A stretch of DNA of 64,000 nucleotides, taken from positions 186,001-250,000 of the forward strand of contig JODU01000007.1 of the NCBI GenBank assembly GCA_000720845.1. The letters run 5' to 3'. The notes under the pieces were generated by a model, which was not told where the DNA came from, ran no database searches, and saw only the letters and a program-made list of their open reading frames with translations. The first letter of the stretch is position 1. Each line of letters opens with the position of its first letter. Both the position numbers and the translations under genes were made by a program. This document shows, in pieces, positions 16,712-26,040 of this stretch. The stretch is from Kitasatospora aureofaciens (GTDB lineage: Bacteria > Actinomycetota > Actinomycetes > Streptomycetales > Streptomycetaceae).

Positions 16712-18823
16712 TCAGGGCGTGCCCACGAGACGGTCCAGCGGCGCCGCCAGGAGCGGGGCGAGTGCCTCGGCGTACGCCTCCGAGAGGTGGCTGTCGTCGC
16801 GGTGGACCGCGGTGTCGGCGACGACCACGGGGCATACTCCGGTGCGTGGGGCGCAGACCCAGGGGGTGGGGTCGATGACCGTGGTGCCCGTGGCGGAGGC
16901 GGCGGCCCGGACGGCGAGGCCGCGCGTGGCGTCCCGGGTCGCCTCCGGCAGGTGGTTCGCGCACGCCCGCAGCTGCAGGGAGTTCCTCGCGGCGCAGTCG
17001 ATCGGATCACCCGTGGGCCACGGGGTGTCGAGCAGAGCGGCGACCCGGGCGCCGGAGCCGCGCAGGTCACGGAAGGTGTGCTCGAAGCCGGTGGTCCACT
17101 GGTGCAGGGGGTCGGCGGCGGGCCGGGCCGGGTCGCCGGCGTCCGAGGAGGAGGCGACCACGAGGGCCGGGCGCAGCGCCCTGATCCTCTCCAGGGCGCT
17201 GGAGCGCCAGGTGTCGCAGGCGGTGTACGGCTTGTGGAGGCTGACGATCGTCACGTCGGCGACCTTGCAGGAGGCCTTCGTGAACGGCACCAGTCGCCAG
17301 CCGCGTGCGACCGCGAGCCGTTGCAGGGCCGGGAACCACTGCGCGGCGTGCGAGTCGCCGAAGAGGACGACCGTACGGGAGGAGGTCCGGTCACCGTAGA
17401 CGCAGGGCCGCGGCCCCGTGGCGGCGCGGTCGACGTGGCAGCCGTCCCGGTAGAGCGCGGAGCGGGAGGACTTGACCCGGGGCAGGGGCGGCGCGAGGTT
17501 GCTCGGCAGGGCGGTGGGGGACGAGGCCAGGAGTTCGGCGAGGCGTGTCCCCGGGTCGGGGGCCTCGGAGAGGGCCCGTGCCAGGGCGGGCGCGGGGCCG
17601 CCCACCTCGATGGCCGGCGGCACCGCCGCCGCCGTCAGGGACAGCGCCGAGGCGCTCGCGGTCAGCGCGGCCCCGAGCACCAGGGCGCGGCGTGGGCGGC
17701 CGCGGAAGGCCCGGTGGAAGCGGACCGGGTTCTCGACGAGGCGCAGGGTGAGCCAGGCCAGGGCCAGCGCCACGGCCGACAGCGCGAGCGCCAGCGGCAC
17801 TTCGGCGGTGCCGTCGGCGCTGCCGAGTGCCGCCGGGGCTATGACCAGCAGCGGCCAGTGCCACAGGTACCAGCCGTACGAGAGTCCGCCGAGCCACACG
17901 AGCGGCCGTCGCTCCAGCAGCCGACCCGCGCCGTACGCCGTGGGCACGCAGCCGCCCGCCAGGACGAGTACGGCGCCGGCGACCGGCAGGAGTGCGTGGT
18001 GGCCGGGGAAGGGGGTCTCGTCGTCGTACCGGAGCGCCGCCAGCGCGACGCAGGCCAGGCCGAGCCAGCTCAGCGGGGCGGCCAGGGCCGCCGGCAGGCG
18101 GTTCAGCCGGGTGGCGGCCAGCGCCAGCAGCGCACCTGCGCCCAACTCCCAGGCCCGGGTGAGGGAGCCGAAGTACGCCCAGGGCGCCGAGGCGTTCGTC
18201 ATGAGGACGCCCGCCGCGAAGGAGACCGCGCACAGGGCGGCGAGCGGCACCGCCACCGGTCCGCGCCGCCCGCGGGCGATCCGCCACGTGAGCAGCAGGA
18301 GCACCGGCCACACCAGGTAGAACTGCTCCTCCACGGCGAGCGACCAGACGTGCTGGAACGGTGACGGCGGGCTGTTCTGGGCGAGGTAGTCGGTACCGGC
18401 CGCCGCCAGCCGGAAGTTGACCACGTACAGCGTCCCGGCGAGGGCGTCGCCCGCGTACTCGGCGAGCCGCGCCTTCGACAGGAACAGCCATGCGCCGCCC
18501 AGCGTGACGGCGATGACGAGGGACGACGCGGGGAGCAGCCGCAGTGCCCGGCGGGCGTAGAAGGAGCGCAGCGACACCCGGCCGGTGGCGGCGAGTTCGC
18601 GCAGCAGCAGCGAGGTGATGAGGAAGCCGGAGATCACGAAGAAGACGTCGACGCCGATGTAGCCGCCGGCGACCCGCGACACGCCGGCATGGGAGAGCAC
18701 CACCAGTGCGACGGCCACCGCGCGCAGCCCTTGGATGTCCAGCCGCAGGGGGTCGCGGTGACGCGGCCCGGGTCCACCGGCGGCCGGGACGGTGGGTGCC
18801 GCGGTGGGCATGGTGCTGGTCAT
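16712..18823 (-). CDS. Acyltransferase 3 / SGNH-domain O-acetyltransferase (OafA-like)
   Basis: 703 residues. The N-terminal ~400 residues are an acyltransferase-3 membrane domain: RLDIQGLRAVAVALVVLSHAGV, then GGYIGVDVFFVISGFLI and FYARRALRLLPAS, and QHVWSLAVEEQFYLVWP, about 10-11 helices. The C-terminal ~280 residues form an extracytoplasmic SGNH hydrolase domain with VVLFGDSHAAQWFPAL (nucleophile Ser) and the Asp/His pair in DDSHLS. Such proteins move acetyl groups across the membrane onto cell-wall polymers, glycans or lipids. ATG at 18821-18823 has GAGGAG at good spacing. No glycan cluster is adjacent, so the acceptor is unknown. Confidence 0.92.
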   Translation of the reverse strand: MTSTMPTAAPTVPAAGGPGPRHRDPLRLDIQGLRAVAVALVVLSHAGVSRVAGGYIGVDVFFVISGFLITSLLLRELAATGRVSLRSFYARRALRLLPASSLVIAVTLGGAWLFLSKARLAEYAGDALAGTLYVVNFRLAAAGTDYLAQNSPPSPFQHVWSLAVEEQFYLVWPVLLLLTWRIARGRRGPVAVPLAALCAVSFAAGVLMTNASAPWAYFGSLTRAWELGAGALLALAATRLNRLPAALAAPLSWLGLACVALAALRYDDETPFPGHHALLPVAGAVLVLAGGCVPTAYGAGRLLERRPLVWLGGLSYGWYLWHWPLLVIAPAALGSADGTAEVPLALALSAVALALAWLTLRLVENPVRFHRAFRGRPRRALVLGAALTASASALSLTAAAVPPAIEVGGPAPALARALSEAPDPGTRLAELLASSPTALPSNLAPPLPRVKSSRSALYRDGCHVDRAATGPRPCVYGDRTSSRTVVLFGDSHAAQWFPALQRLAVARGWRLVPFTKASCKVADVTIVSLHKPYTACDTWRSSALERIRALRPALVVASSSDAGDPARPAADPLHQWTTGFEHTFRDLRGSGARVAALLDTPWPTGDPIDCAARNSLQLRACANHLPEATRDATRGLAVRAAASATGTTVIDPTPWVCAPRTGVCPVVVADTAVHRDDSHLSEAYAEALAPLLAAPLDRLVGTP

Positions 18824-18987
18824 CAGGGGCTGGCTCCTCGGGGCGACGGACACACTGCACCCGACAAGATCAGCTCGCCCCGTCCCGAAGTTCCCTTCCC
18901 GGCGCCCGACTTGGCCTCGGCCGCGAAGGTTCAACCGTGGGCAACCAGCGGTTCAGCCCCCGTCCGGCCCGGCGACCGGAAACGTCC

Positions 18988-19974
18988 TCAGCCCGTCGCA
19001 GGCCGGGTGCCGGGCAGGAGGTCCGGCACCGCGGCGGTGAAGCGCGCCGCGAGTGCGGCGGCCGCGGCACGCAGTTCCGCTCCGCCCTCGACACGGAAGG
19101 CGAGTGGCACCCTCGCCAGCCATTCCTGCGCGTACATGTCCGGGTTCCGGGTGCTGCCGACCAGGACGCAGCCGTCCTTCAGGGGTTCGAGCCGGCCCAT
19201 GGGCGGGCGGATCCAGGGGGCGACCTCGGCCGGCGGGGCGTCGAAGACCACGCGGGTGGCGAACTCCCAACCGGTGCCCAGGTTCTCCTCCAGCACCGCC
19301 ACGGGGTCGAAGCCGACGGGCGGGTCGAACCCCTCCTCGGTGCTCCGGACCCCGCCGATCCGGTCCACCCGGTAGGTGCGGACGGCGTCGGCGCGGTGGG
19401 AGTGGCACAGCAGGTACCAGCGCCCGTGACGGACGACGAGTGACCAGGGGTCCGCCGCCTCCTCCCAGGCGTTGCCGGCCTCGCTGCGGTAGGTGAGCAG
19501 CACCCGCCGCCGGTGGGCGACGGCCTCGACGAGCAAGCTGGTGACGGCGGGGTCCGGGTGGGCCGCGTACGGGTCGGGGGCGGCGGCCGCGTACTCCCGC
19601 AGCAGCGCCGCCTGCCGTCCGACGCTCTCCGGCAGCGCCATGACGACCTTTCCCAGGGCGGCACCGACGAGGTCGTCGGCGTCGGTCACGGCGGGCCGGC
19701 CGCTGAGCGCCGCCATGACGAGGCCGAGGGCCTCGGCCTGCGTGAAGTGCACGGGCGGCAGTCTCGTCCCGCGTCCGAGCCGGTACCCGCCGTGCGGTCC
19801 CCGGGCCGACTCCACCGGGATGCCCGCCTCCCTGAGGATCCCGACGTACCGGCGCGCCGCCCGCTCCGTCACGCCGAGCCGCTCGGCGAGTTCGCCGGCC
19901 GTCGTGGTGGGCCGGGTCCGGAGGATCTCCAGGGCGCGCAGCGCTCGCGCGGTGGGGCTCGGGTCGTTGGGCAC
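18988..19974 (-). CDS. WYL-domain transcriptional regulator (YafY-like)
   Basis: 328 residues. An N-terminal HTH_11 domain (RALRALEILRTRPTTTAGELAERLGVTERAARRYVGILREAGIPVES) with a winged GPHGGYRLGRG, followed by a WYL ligand-sensing domain with LLTYRSEAGNAWEEAADPWSLVVRHGRWYLLCHSHRADAVRTYRVDRI, and a C-terminal WCX extension. GTG start. Divergent from an alpha/beta hydrolase gene 114 bp away, which it probably controls. Confidence 0.92.
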   Translation of the reverse strand: MPNDPSPTARALRALEILRTRPTTTAGELAERLGVTERAARRYVGILREAGIPVESARGPHGGYRLGRGTRLPPVHFTQAEALGLVMAALSGRPAVTDADDLVGAALGKVVMALPESVGRQAALLREYAAAAPDPYAAHPDPAVTSLLVEAVAHRRRVLLTYRSEAGNAWEEAADPWSLVVRHGRWYLLCHSHRADAVRTYRVDRIGGVRSTEEGFDPPVGFDPVAVLEENLGTGWEFATRVVFDAPPAEVAPWIRPPMGRLEPLKDGCVLVGSTRNPDMYAQEWLARVPLAFRVEGGAELRAAAAALAARFTAAVPDLLPGTRPATG

Positions 19975-20088
19975 GGGAGCAGGCTAGTGCGCGCGGCGGG
20001 CGCCGGGAGAGGACACCGGTGAACATACCGGCAGCGGATCGTCCGGATCTCGTCCTACGGTGTGGCCAGGCAACGAAGGGATTCGATC

Positions 20089-20775
20089 ATGGACATTCTG
20101 CTCGTCGGCGGCCTGTGGCTGGACGGTTCCGTGTGGGACCGCGTCGCGTCCACGCTGGAGTCGCTCGGCCACCGTCCGGTGCCGCTCACCCTCCCGGGGC
20201 AGGGGGACGGCGCGACGACCGCAACGCTCGACGATCAGTTGGCGGCCGTGCTGGCCGCGGTGGACGCGGCGCCCGGCGAGCCCATGGTGGTGGGGCATTC
20301 CGCGGCCTGTTCACTGGCCTGGCTGGCCGCCGACCGGCGCCCGGAGCGACTGGCCAAGGTCGCGCTCATCGGCGGCATCCCGACCCCGGACGGCCGGCCG
20401 TACGCCGACTTCTTCGAGGTGAAGGACGGGGCGATGCCCTTTCCCGGCTGGGAGCCCTTCCAGGGGCCCGATGCCGCCGATCTCGACGGGGCGGCCAGGC
20501 GTGAGCTGGCGGCGGCCGCGATTCCGGTGCCCGAAGGCGTGGCCAGGGGGGTGGTGCGGCTGACCGACGAGCGCCGGTTCGACGTGCCGGTCGTTCTCGT
20601 GTGCCCCGAGTTCACGCCCGCGCAGGCGCGGAAGTGGATCGACGCGGGCGATGTTCCGGAGCTCGCCCGGGCCGGGCGCGTCGACTTCGCCGACATCGAC
20701 TCGGGCCACTGGCCCATGATCTCCAGGCCTGACGAGCTGGCCCGGGTCCTGGCGGCGGCGGCCGAGGCGGGCTGA
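20089..20775 (+). CDS. Alpha/beta hydrolase
   Basis: 228 residues. The alpha/beta fold shows LLVGGLWLDGSVWDRV (oxyanion strand), the nucleophile elbow VVGHSAACSLAWL (GHSAA with Ser), and the catalytic His in DIDSGHWPMISRPDELARVL near the C-terminus. No cap-domain specificity can be read. Divergent from the WYL regulator; the 114-bp gap includes TCCTACGGT at 20052-20060 as a possible -10 region. Confidence 0.88.
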   Translation: MDILLVGGLWLDGSVWDRVASTLESLGHRPVPLTLPGQGDGATTATLDDQLAAVLAAVDAAPGEPMVVGHSAACSLAWLAADRRPERLAKVALIGGIPTPDGRPYADFFEVKDGAMPFPGWEPFQGPDAADLDGAARRELAAAAIPVPEGVARGVVRLTDERRFDVPVVLVCPEFTPAQARKWIDAGDVPELARAGRVDFADIDSGHWPMISRPDELARVLAAAAEAG

Positions 20776-20814
20776 CGGGCGCCGTACCGTGCCTGAGCGG
20801 GGTGCGGGCAGGGG

Positions 20815-21393
20815 TCAGGCGTGCGGGGTGGGCCGGTAGACGAGTTCCTGGATGTGGCCGTCGAGCGTGCGGGACTCGATCAATTCGAGGTCGAAGTCGG
20901 CCGCGCCCTTGAACACCGGGTCCAGCCCGGTCCGGCCGGTGATCACCGGGAACAGGGTCACCTGGACGCGGTCGACGAGGCCGGCGGCCAGCAGCGCCCG
21001 GTTCATCGACAGGCTTCCGTGTGAACGCAACGGCACCGCGGACTCCTCCTTGAGCCGGGTGACGACGTCGACGGCGTCGCCGTTCGCGAGGCTCGCCTCC
21101 GGCCAGTCGAGGGGTCCTTCCAGCGTGGTCGACACCACCGTGGCCGGCAGGCTCCGCATCCGGGTGACCCAGGGGTCGCGTACGTCGGCCCCCTCGGTGC
21201 CGGCGGCCAGCATCTGCGCGAACAGCCGATAGGTGCGGGCGCCGAAGACCATCCGCTGCTCCTCGCCGTACAGGGCGAGGCGATGGTCGAGCAGCTCGGG
21301 GCCCTGCTTTCCCCAGTAGCCGGTCCAGTCGCCGCCGGCGGCGCCGAAGCCGTCGAGACTGGAGAAGACGTCGAAGGTGTAGGTGGCGGTCAC
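20815..21393 (-). CDS. Dihydrofolate reductase / RibD C-terminal-like reductase
   Basis: 192 residues of the RibD_C family: FDVFSSLDGFGAAGGDWTGYWGKQG at the N-terminus, then MVFGARTYRLFAQML, VVSTTLEGPLDWPEASL, GSLSMNRALLAAGLVDRVQVTLFPVITG and a C-terminal LIESRTLDGHIQELVYRP. The family uses NADPH, but members outside riboflavin or folate synthesis have no known substrate. GTG start with GAAGGTG upstream. Confidence 0.88.
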   Translation of the reverse strand: MTATYTFDVFSSLDGFGAAGGDWTGYWGKQGPELLDHRLALYGEEQRMVFGARTYRLFAQMLAAGTEGADVRDPWVTRMRSLPATVVSTTLEGPLDWPEASLANGDAVDVVTRLKEESAVPLRSHGSLSMNRALLAAGLVDRVQVTLFPVITGRTGLDPVFKGAADFDLELIESRTLDGHIQELVYRPTPHA

Positions 21394-21646
21394 GAGGCAC
21401 CTTCTACCACCTCGGCGGGGCTCGCACGGCAAGGACACCCGGGGCCTCCCGACGAGTTCCGCCGGACAGGTCCCGACCCCGGTTCAGGGGGGGGCCGGCG
21501 GGCGCCGGTCCGGACGGTCCGGTCCCCCGGTGTCGCGACGCCGGGTGCCGTCCCGGCCGAGGGCGACGCGGTTGCGGCGCCGCACCGCCAACGGCGCGCG
21601 ACGGCGCCGCTCCAGCGGCTTTCGGGCGCCGCACCGCCCGGTGGGG

Positions 21647-22030
21647 TCAGTGGAGGCAGAGGCAGAACGGATGGCCGGCCGGGTCCGCGTAGACCCGCCA
21701 GTTGGCGCCCGGGCGGAGCTGGTCCGTCCGTTCCAGGACCGTCGCGCCGAGTGCGAGTGCCCGCCTCTCCTCGCCTTCGAGGTCGTCGACGTCGAAGTCC
21801 AGGTGGAGCTGCTGGGGGCGGTCCTGGCCGGGCCATTCGGGCGCCCGGTAGCCGTCCACGCGCTGGCAGGCCAGCGGTGTTCCCTCGAAGCCGTGCACCT
21901 CGATCCAGTCGGAGTCGTCCGGATCCGCGACCACCCGCCCGTCGAGCAGTTCCGCGTAGAACTCCGCGAGCCGTACCGGATCGGCGCAGTCCAGCGCGAC
22001 CGCTTGCAGCTTTCGAATCACGTCCGACAC
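21647..22030 (-). CDS. VOC family (glyoxalase-like) protein
   Basis: 127 residues with two beta-alpha-beta-beta-beta modules: LQAVALDCADPVRLAEFYAELLDGRVV, WIEVHG, then HLDFDVDDLEGEERRALALGATVLE and WRVYADPAGHPFCLCLH. The pattern (Asp in ALDCADP, His in HLDFDV, terminal FCL) is that of the Glyoxalase_6 subgroup, which is usually of unknown function. GTG start. Confidence 0.9.
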   Translation of the reverse strand: MSDVIRKLQAVALDCADPVRLAEFYAELLDGRVVADPDDSDWIEVHGFEGTPLACQRVDGYRAPEWPGQDRPQQLHLDFDVDDLEGEERRALALGATVLERTDQLRPGANWRVYADPAGHPFCLCLH

Positions 22031-22143
22031 TCCTCGCTCTCAGAACCCTCGCGTCACGCCCTACTACCCGAGGGTCCTACCCGGGGCGGTGGCGGGCATG
22101 CACGACGGCAGGGCTGGTCGGGCACCCCCTACGACCATTGCAC

Positions 22144-22171
22144 TTGGCGTTGCACGCGGTGCGTGCATAAT
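22144..22171 (+). promoter_or_regulatory. Promoter with operator in the spacer (serine hydrolase gene)
   Basis: TTGGCG (22144-22149) and CATAAT (22166-22171), spaced by 16 bp, form a sigma-70 type promoter. Between them lies a perfect inverted repeat, TGCACGC (22151-22157) and GCGTGCA (22161-22167), around GGT. A repressor bound here would block RNA polymerase directly. Confidence 0.55.
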
Positions 22172-22214
22172 GGGTTCAGAAGCATGTCGCAGAGCTTGGG
22201 AAAGGACACGTGTC

Positions 22215-23333
22215 ATGAGTGACTCACTGGACCCCGAGGTGCTGGACGCGGCCATCGAGAACGTCCACCGCGCCGGAATGCCGGGCCTGTTCGCCGAGGT
22301 GCGGGACGGCGACCAGGTCTGGCGGGGCGCCGCCGGGGTCGCCGACGTCGACACCGGCCGCCCGGTCGGGGCCGACATGCGCCACCGGGTCGGCAGCCTC
22401 ACCAAGACCTTCACCGCCGCCGCGGTCCTGCAGCAGGTCGAGCGGGGCCGGATCGGTCTCGACACGCCGATCGGCCGATACCTTCCGGGACTGATTCCGG
22501 GCGAACGCGGTGACACCGTCACGGTCCGGATGCTGCTGAACCACACCAGCGGTCTCGCCGAGTACCTGCCCCATGCCTACGCCTCGCTCAAGGCGTTCCC
22601 CGTCCTCGCGGACACCGGGCCCCAGAGCCTGGACGACCACCGGTTCACCCGGTTCGCGCCCGGCGAACTGATCGAGCTGGGCGTCGCCGCTCCCGCCGTC
22701 GGCCCCCCGGGCGGCACGCCGGGCCTGTACTCGAACACCAACTACCTGATCCTGGGCGTGCTCCTGGAGCGGGTGACCGGCACCACCGCCGAGCGGTACA
22801 TCACCCGGAACGTCATCGAGCGCGCCGGGCTCCAGGACACCGAACTGCCCACCGGACCGTACGTGGGCGAGCCCCACTCGCGCCTGTACGAAGCCTGGTT
22901 CGGCATGATCGACCCGCCGCGCGACTACAGCGTCTACGACATGTCGTGGGTGGGGCCGGCGGCCTCGCTGATATCCACCGTCGCTGACCTCAACCGCTTC
23001 TTCGGGATGCTGCTGGCCGGTGAGATCGTCAGCCCGTCGTCGCTCGCGCAGATGCGGCGCACCGTGCCGGTGGTCTCCCAGGAGGGCCGGACGATCGAGT
23101 ACGGACTCGGCCTGCACCCGGTCGAGGCACCTGGCCAGGACACCTTCTGGGGCCACGGCGGGACGGCCTGGGGCGCCGGTGCCCTGGCCCTGATCAGCGC
23201 CGACGGCAGACGGCGCATGGCCCTCGCGGTGAACCTGCAGAGGTGGAACGCGCTCGACTCCACGGGCCGGCCGCGGCCCCATCCCATCGACGAGGCCCTC
23301 GCGGCCTTCCAGCGGGTGGCGATGTACGGCTGA
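22215..23333 (+). CDS. Serine hydrolase, class C beta-lactamase/esterase family
   Basis: 372 residues. The catalytic SxxK is in GSLTKTF (residues ~60-66), the YxN motif in GLYSNTNYLILG, and the third motif in WGHGGTAWGAGALAL (HGG instead of KTG, as in esterase/D-aminopeptidase members). No signal peptide: the chosen start MSDSLDPEVL is soluble, so the protein is likely cytoplasmic and not a secreted beta-lactamase. AAAGGA precedes the ATG. A palindrome GACACGTGTC (22205-22214) overlaps the ribosome-binding region. Confidence 0.9.
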   Translation: MSDSLDPEVLDAAIENVHRAGMPGLFAEVRDGDQVWRGAAGVADVDTGRPVGADMRHRVGSLTKTFTAAAVLQQVERGRIGLDTPIGRYLPGLIPGERGDTVTVRMLLNHTSGLAEYLPHAYASLKAFPVLADTGPQSLDDHRFTRFAPGELIELGVAAPAVGPPGGTPGLYSNTNYLILGVLLERVTGTTAERYITRNVIERAGLQDTELPTGPYVGEPHSRLYEAWFGMIDPPRDYSVYDMSWVGPAASLISTVADLNRFFGMLLAGEIVSPSSLAQMRRTVPVVSQEGRTIEYGLGLHPVEAPGQDTFWGHGGTAWGAGALALISADGRRRMALAVNLQRWNALDSTGRPRPHPIDEALAAFQRVAMYG

Positions 23334-23366
23334 CCGGACCGCGGAGCCCCGAAGTCCTCCCGCGGG

Positions 23367-24500
23367 TCAGCGGGTCGGCGCGTCGGCGGTGTGCAGGACG
23401 CGGAACCGGCCGGGTCGGGCCGGATCCCGGTCGACGACCTGGACCGGTGCCCAGACCCATTGCCACACGCCGATGTCCGGCGTACGGGAGAACCGGATCG
23501 GGCCCCGGGTTCCCTCGACCGAGACGCTCGCCCAGGACTCGGCCGTCGTCGCCCGGTCGGTGCCGCGCGAACGCAGCATGTCGGCGAGGACCGCCACCGT
23601 GTCGTAGCCCTCGAAGGCGACGAAGGAGGGCGCCCCGCCCAGCCGCTCGCGCAGGGCCGTCCCGACGCGCGCGCCGAGTGGACCGAGGTGCTCGGGAAGG
23701 TAGCGGAGGAACGGCACCGCGGCGCCGTCGTCACCCAGCGACGTGGCCCATGCGGCGAACTCCGGTTGCCCGGCCGGGGCGCCGATCAGGATGTCGGCCA
23801 GGCGCCGGTCGCGGCGCACGGACCGCACGATCGACACGGCCGGCTCGGGCAGGCCGGCCAGCACGAGCAGGGCGGTCGCGCGTCCGTCGACGAGTGCGTC
23901 GCACAGGGACGAGGGGGTCGACTCCCGCATGTCGACGTCGATGACGGTGCCGCCGCGTGGAGCGAGGCGGTCGCGCAGGATGCGGGCGCCGGACGCCCAG
24001 TAGAGGCTCGGCTCGGTGGCGACGGCGACGCGGCGGTGGCCGGCGGCGAGGAGGAAGTCCGCGAAGGTCCGCCAGCCGTGGGACTGCGCCGGGGCGAGAC
24101 GCGCGACCCAGGGCGTCGGCTGTTCGGTGAGCGTGTCGAGCACGGCCGACGAGCACAGGAAGGGCAGTCCGACGGCATCGGCCCTGGCGGCGGCGGCGCG
24201 TGCGACGACGCTGTGGTACTCCCCCGCCAGGGCGGCTACACCCAGCCGGGCCAGGTCGTCCACGGCCGCCGCGGCCCGGTCCGGATCGGCCGCCGTGTCC
24301 CGGACCACCAGTTCGAGTGGTGTGCCGCCGATGCCGCCGGCGTCGTTGATGTCGCGTACGGCCAGTTCCATCCCGGCGAGCAGGTGCCGGCCCGCCTCGT
24401 CCCAGCCGGGCCGGGTCAGCGGCGCGAGAGCGCCGATCCGTACGCGCGTGTCCGTCTCGTCCCGCCCCGGTGGAGGCACCTCGGTGATCATGCTCGACAT
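23367..24500 (-). CDS. Solo periplasmic-binding-protein-like protein (LivJ type), no signal peptide
   Basis: 377 residues with the type I periplasmic-binding fold: IGALAPLTRPGWDEAGRHLLAGMELAVRDINDAGGIGGTPLELVVRDTAADPDRAAAAVDDLA, then ALAGEYHSVVARAAAARADAVGLPFLCSSAVLD and a second lobe starting VAVATEPSLYWASGARILRDRL. This is the branched-chain amino acid receptor layout. No signal peptide, lipobox or transmembrane segment precedes it, and no permease or ATPase gene is near, so it may be a cytoplasmic sensor. ATG at 24498-24500 is chosen; 24491 is an alternative. Confidence 0.8.
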   Translation of the reverse strand: MSSMITEVPPPGRDETDTRVRIGALAPLTRPGWDEAGRHLLAGMELAVRDINDAGGIGGTPLELVVRDTAADPDRAAAAVDDLARLGVAALAGEYHSVVARAAAARADAVGLPFLCSSAVLDTLTEQPTPWVARLAPAQSHGWRTFADFLLAAGHRRVAVATEPSLYWASGARILRDRLAPRGGTVIDVDMRESTPSSLCDALVDGRATALLVLAGLPEPAVSIVRSVRRDRRLADILIGAPAGQPEFAAWATSLGDDGAAVPFLRYLPEHLGPLGARVGTALRERLGGAPSFVAFEGYDTVAVLADMLRSRGTDRATTAESWASVSVEGTRGPIRFSRTPDIGVWQWVWAPVQVVDRDPARPGRFRVLHTADAPTR

Positions 24501-24605
24501 TGCATCCGCCACCGGTGCCGGGGGCAACCGATTATGCGTCCCGTCGACACCGAGTCTCGCTCAAGGGGAGTCGGTCGCAGGTGAGTTGTGGCAGGATCCG
24601 CTGTC

Positions 24606-26033
24606 ATGTCGCCGCTCGGCACGTCACCGTCCGGCCCGTGGCCGCACGGGTCCGGTCGTCGTCTGTTCGTGGTGCTGCTCGTGCTGCTCCTGTCCGTCGG
24701 TCTCCTGGTGCGCGACGCCGTCGCGGCGGCCGGACCCGGCGGGTCCGGGGCCCCGGCGACGCCCGACCGCGCCCGCTACGACGTGGACCTCCGCTCCGAC
24801 GCCGACGGCAGCCACTGGACGGGACGGCAGCGGGTGTCCTTCCGCAACGCGTCCGGCCGGCCGCTGCGCGAGGTGTACCTGCGTCTGTGGGGCAACGGCG
24901 AGGACGGGTGCGGCACGCCCGACGGGCCCGGCGCGCCGGGCGTCCCCTCCCCCGTCGTCGTGTCGGGCGTGCGCGGCGGCACGGCGGACCCGCTCACGGG
25001 GAACTGCACGGCTCTGCGCATCGCCCTGCCCGAACCCCTCGCCCACGGGAAGCGGGCGTCCGTCGCCTTCGACGTCTCGATCACGGTGCCCGGCCGCAAC
25101 GCCCGCTTCGGCCGCGAGGGCGCCTTCCGCTTCCTCGGCAACGCGCTGCCCGTGCTCGCCGTGCACGACGCGAAGGGGTGGCACCTCGACCCGTACGTGG
25201 CCGTCGGCGAGAGCTTCTACGCCCTCACCGGTGACTTCCGGGTGCGTCTCGACCACCCGTCGCACCTGGAGGTACCGGCGACCGGCCGCACCGTGGCCCG
25301 CCCGGCAGGCCCGGGCCGTACGGTGACCGTCTCCGTCGCGGAGCGCGTGCGGGACTTCGCCTGGGCGGCGGGGCCGTTCCGCACCGCCACGCAGACCACG
25401 CCCGGGGGCGTGCGCGTCAGGTCGTACTGGGCGCCCGGGACTCCGGCCGCGGGCGTCCGCCTCAGCCGCGCGGAAGCCGTGGCCGCGGTCGACCGGTTCG
25501 GCCGGGAGTTCGGACGCTACCCCTACGGCGAGATGGATCTCGTGATGACCAGCGGGTTCGGCGGCGGCATGGAGTACCCGGGCCTCGTCCTGCTGGGCAC
25601 CACGGAGGAGGGCGGCGCCGTCGTCCACGAGCTGGCGCACCAGTGGTGGTACGGCATCGTCGGCAACGACGAGTACGCCTCGCCGTGGCTGGACGAGAGC
25701 TTCGCCCAGTACGCCAACTTCCGCTTCTACGGCCTGGACACCCGCGACTGCTGGTCGGACGTCTACTGGCCCGACGACGGCACGGCGCTGACCGCCTCCA
25801 TGGACTACTGGTCGCGGCACCGCGGCGAGTACCACCTGGTCTACACGGCCGGGCCGTGCGCCCTGGCCGACCTGGAACGCACCCTCGGCTCCGACACCAT
25901 GGCGCGGCTCCTCAAGGGCTACGCGCGGGAGCACTGGTACGGCGTCTCCACCACCGGGGACTTCAAGCGCGCCGCCCAGTCCATGACCGACCAGGATCTC
26001 GGTCCCTTCTGGGAGAGCCACCGCATCAGGTGA
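24606..26033 (+). CDS. Secreted M1 family metallopeptidase
   Basis: 475 residues. Residues ~18-42 form a signal peptide or anchor (RRLFVVLLVLLLSVGLLV, ending at AVAAA). An aminopeptidase-N-like beta domain follows. The catalytic domain contains the exopeptidase motif GGGMEYPG (~319-326), the zinc motif HELAHQWW (341-348) and the third ligand in DESFAQY, the order typical of M1 aminopeptidases. It acts on the outside of the cell. ATG at 24606 has AGGA at 24594; GTG at 24588 is an alternative. Convergent with the next gene, 7 bp apart. Confidence 0.92.
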   Translation: MSPLGTSPSGPWPHGSGRRLFVVLLVLLLSVGLLVRDAVAAAGPGGSGAPATPDRARYDVDLRSDADGSHWTGRQRVSFRNASGRPLREVYLRLWGNGEDGCGTPDGPGAPGVPSPVVVSGVRGGTADPLTGNCTALRIALPEPLAHGKRASVAFDVSITVPGRNARFGREGAFRFLGNALPVLAVHDAKGWHLDPYVAVGESFYALTGDFRVRLDHPSHLEVPATGRTVARPAGPGRTVTVSVAERVRDFAWAAGPFRTATQTTPGGVRVRSYWAPGTPAAGVRLSRAEAVAAVDRFGREFGRYPYGEMDLVMTSGFGGGMEYPGLVLLGTTEEGGAVVHELAHQWWYGIVGNDEYASPWLDESFAQYANFRFYGLDTRDCWSDVYWPDDGTALTASMDYWSRHRGEYHLVYTAGPCALADLERTLGSDTMARLLKGYAREHWYGVSTTGDFKRAAQSMTDQDLGPFWESHRIR

Positions 26034-26040
26034 CGGCGGT

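Noticed and set aside
16082..18364. A 760-codon plus-strand frame over the acyltransferase-3 gene
   Set aside because: Antisense shadow. The minus-strand product has clear acyltransferase-3 and SGNH motifs; the plus-strand one is low-complexity Gly/Arg/Gln.
23334..23366. Terminator hairpin between the serine hydrolase and the binding protein
   Set aside because: Only G/C-rich short repeats are present in a 33-bp gap; no stem longer than five base pairs could be placed with confidence.
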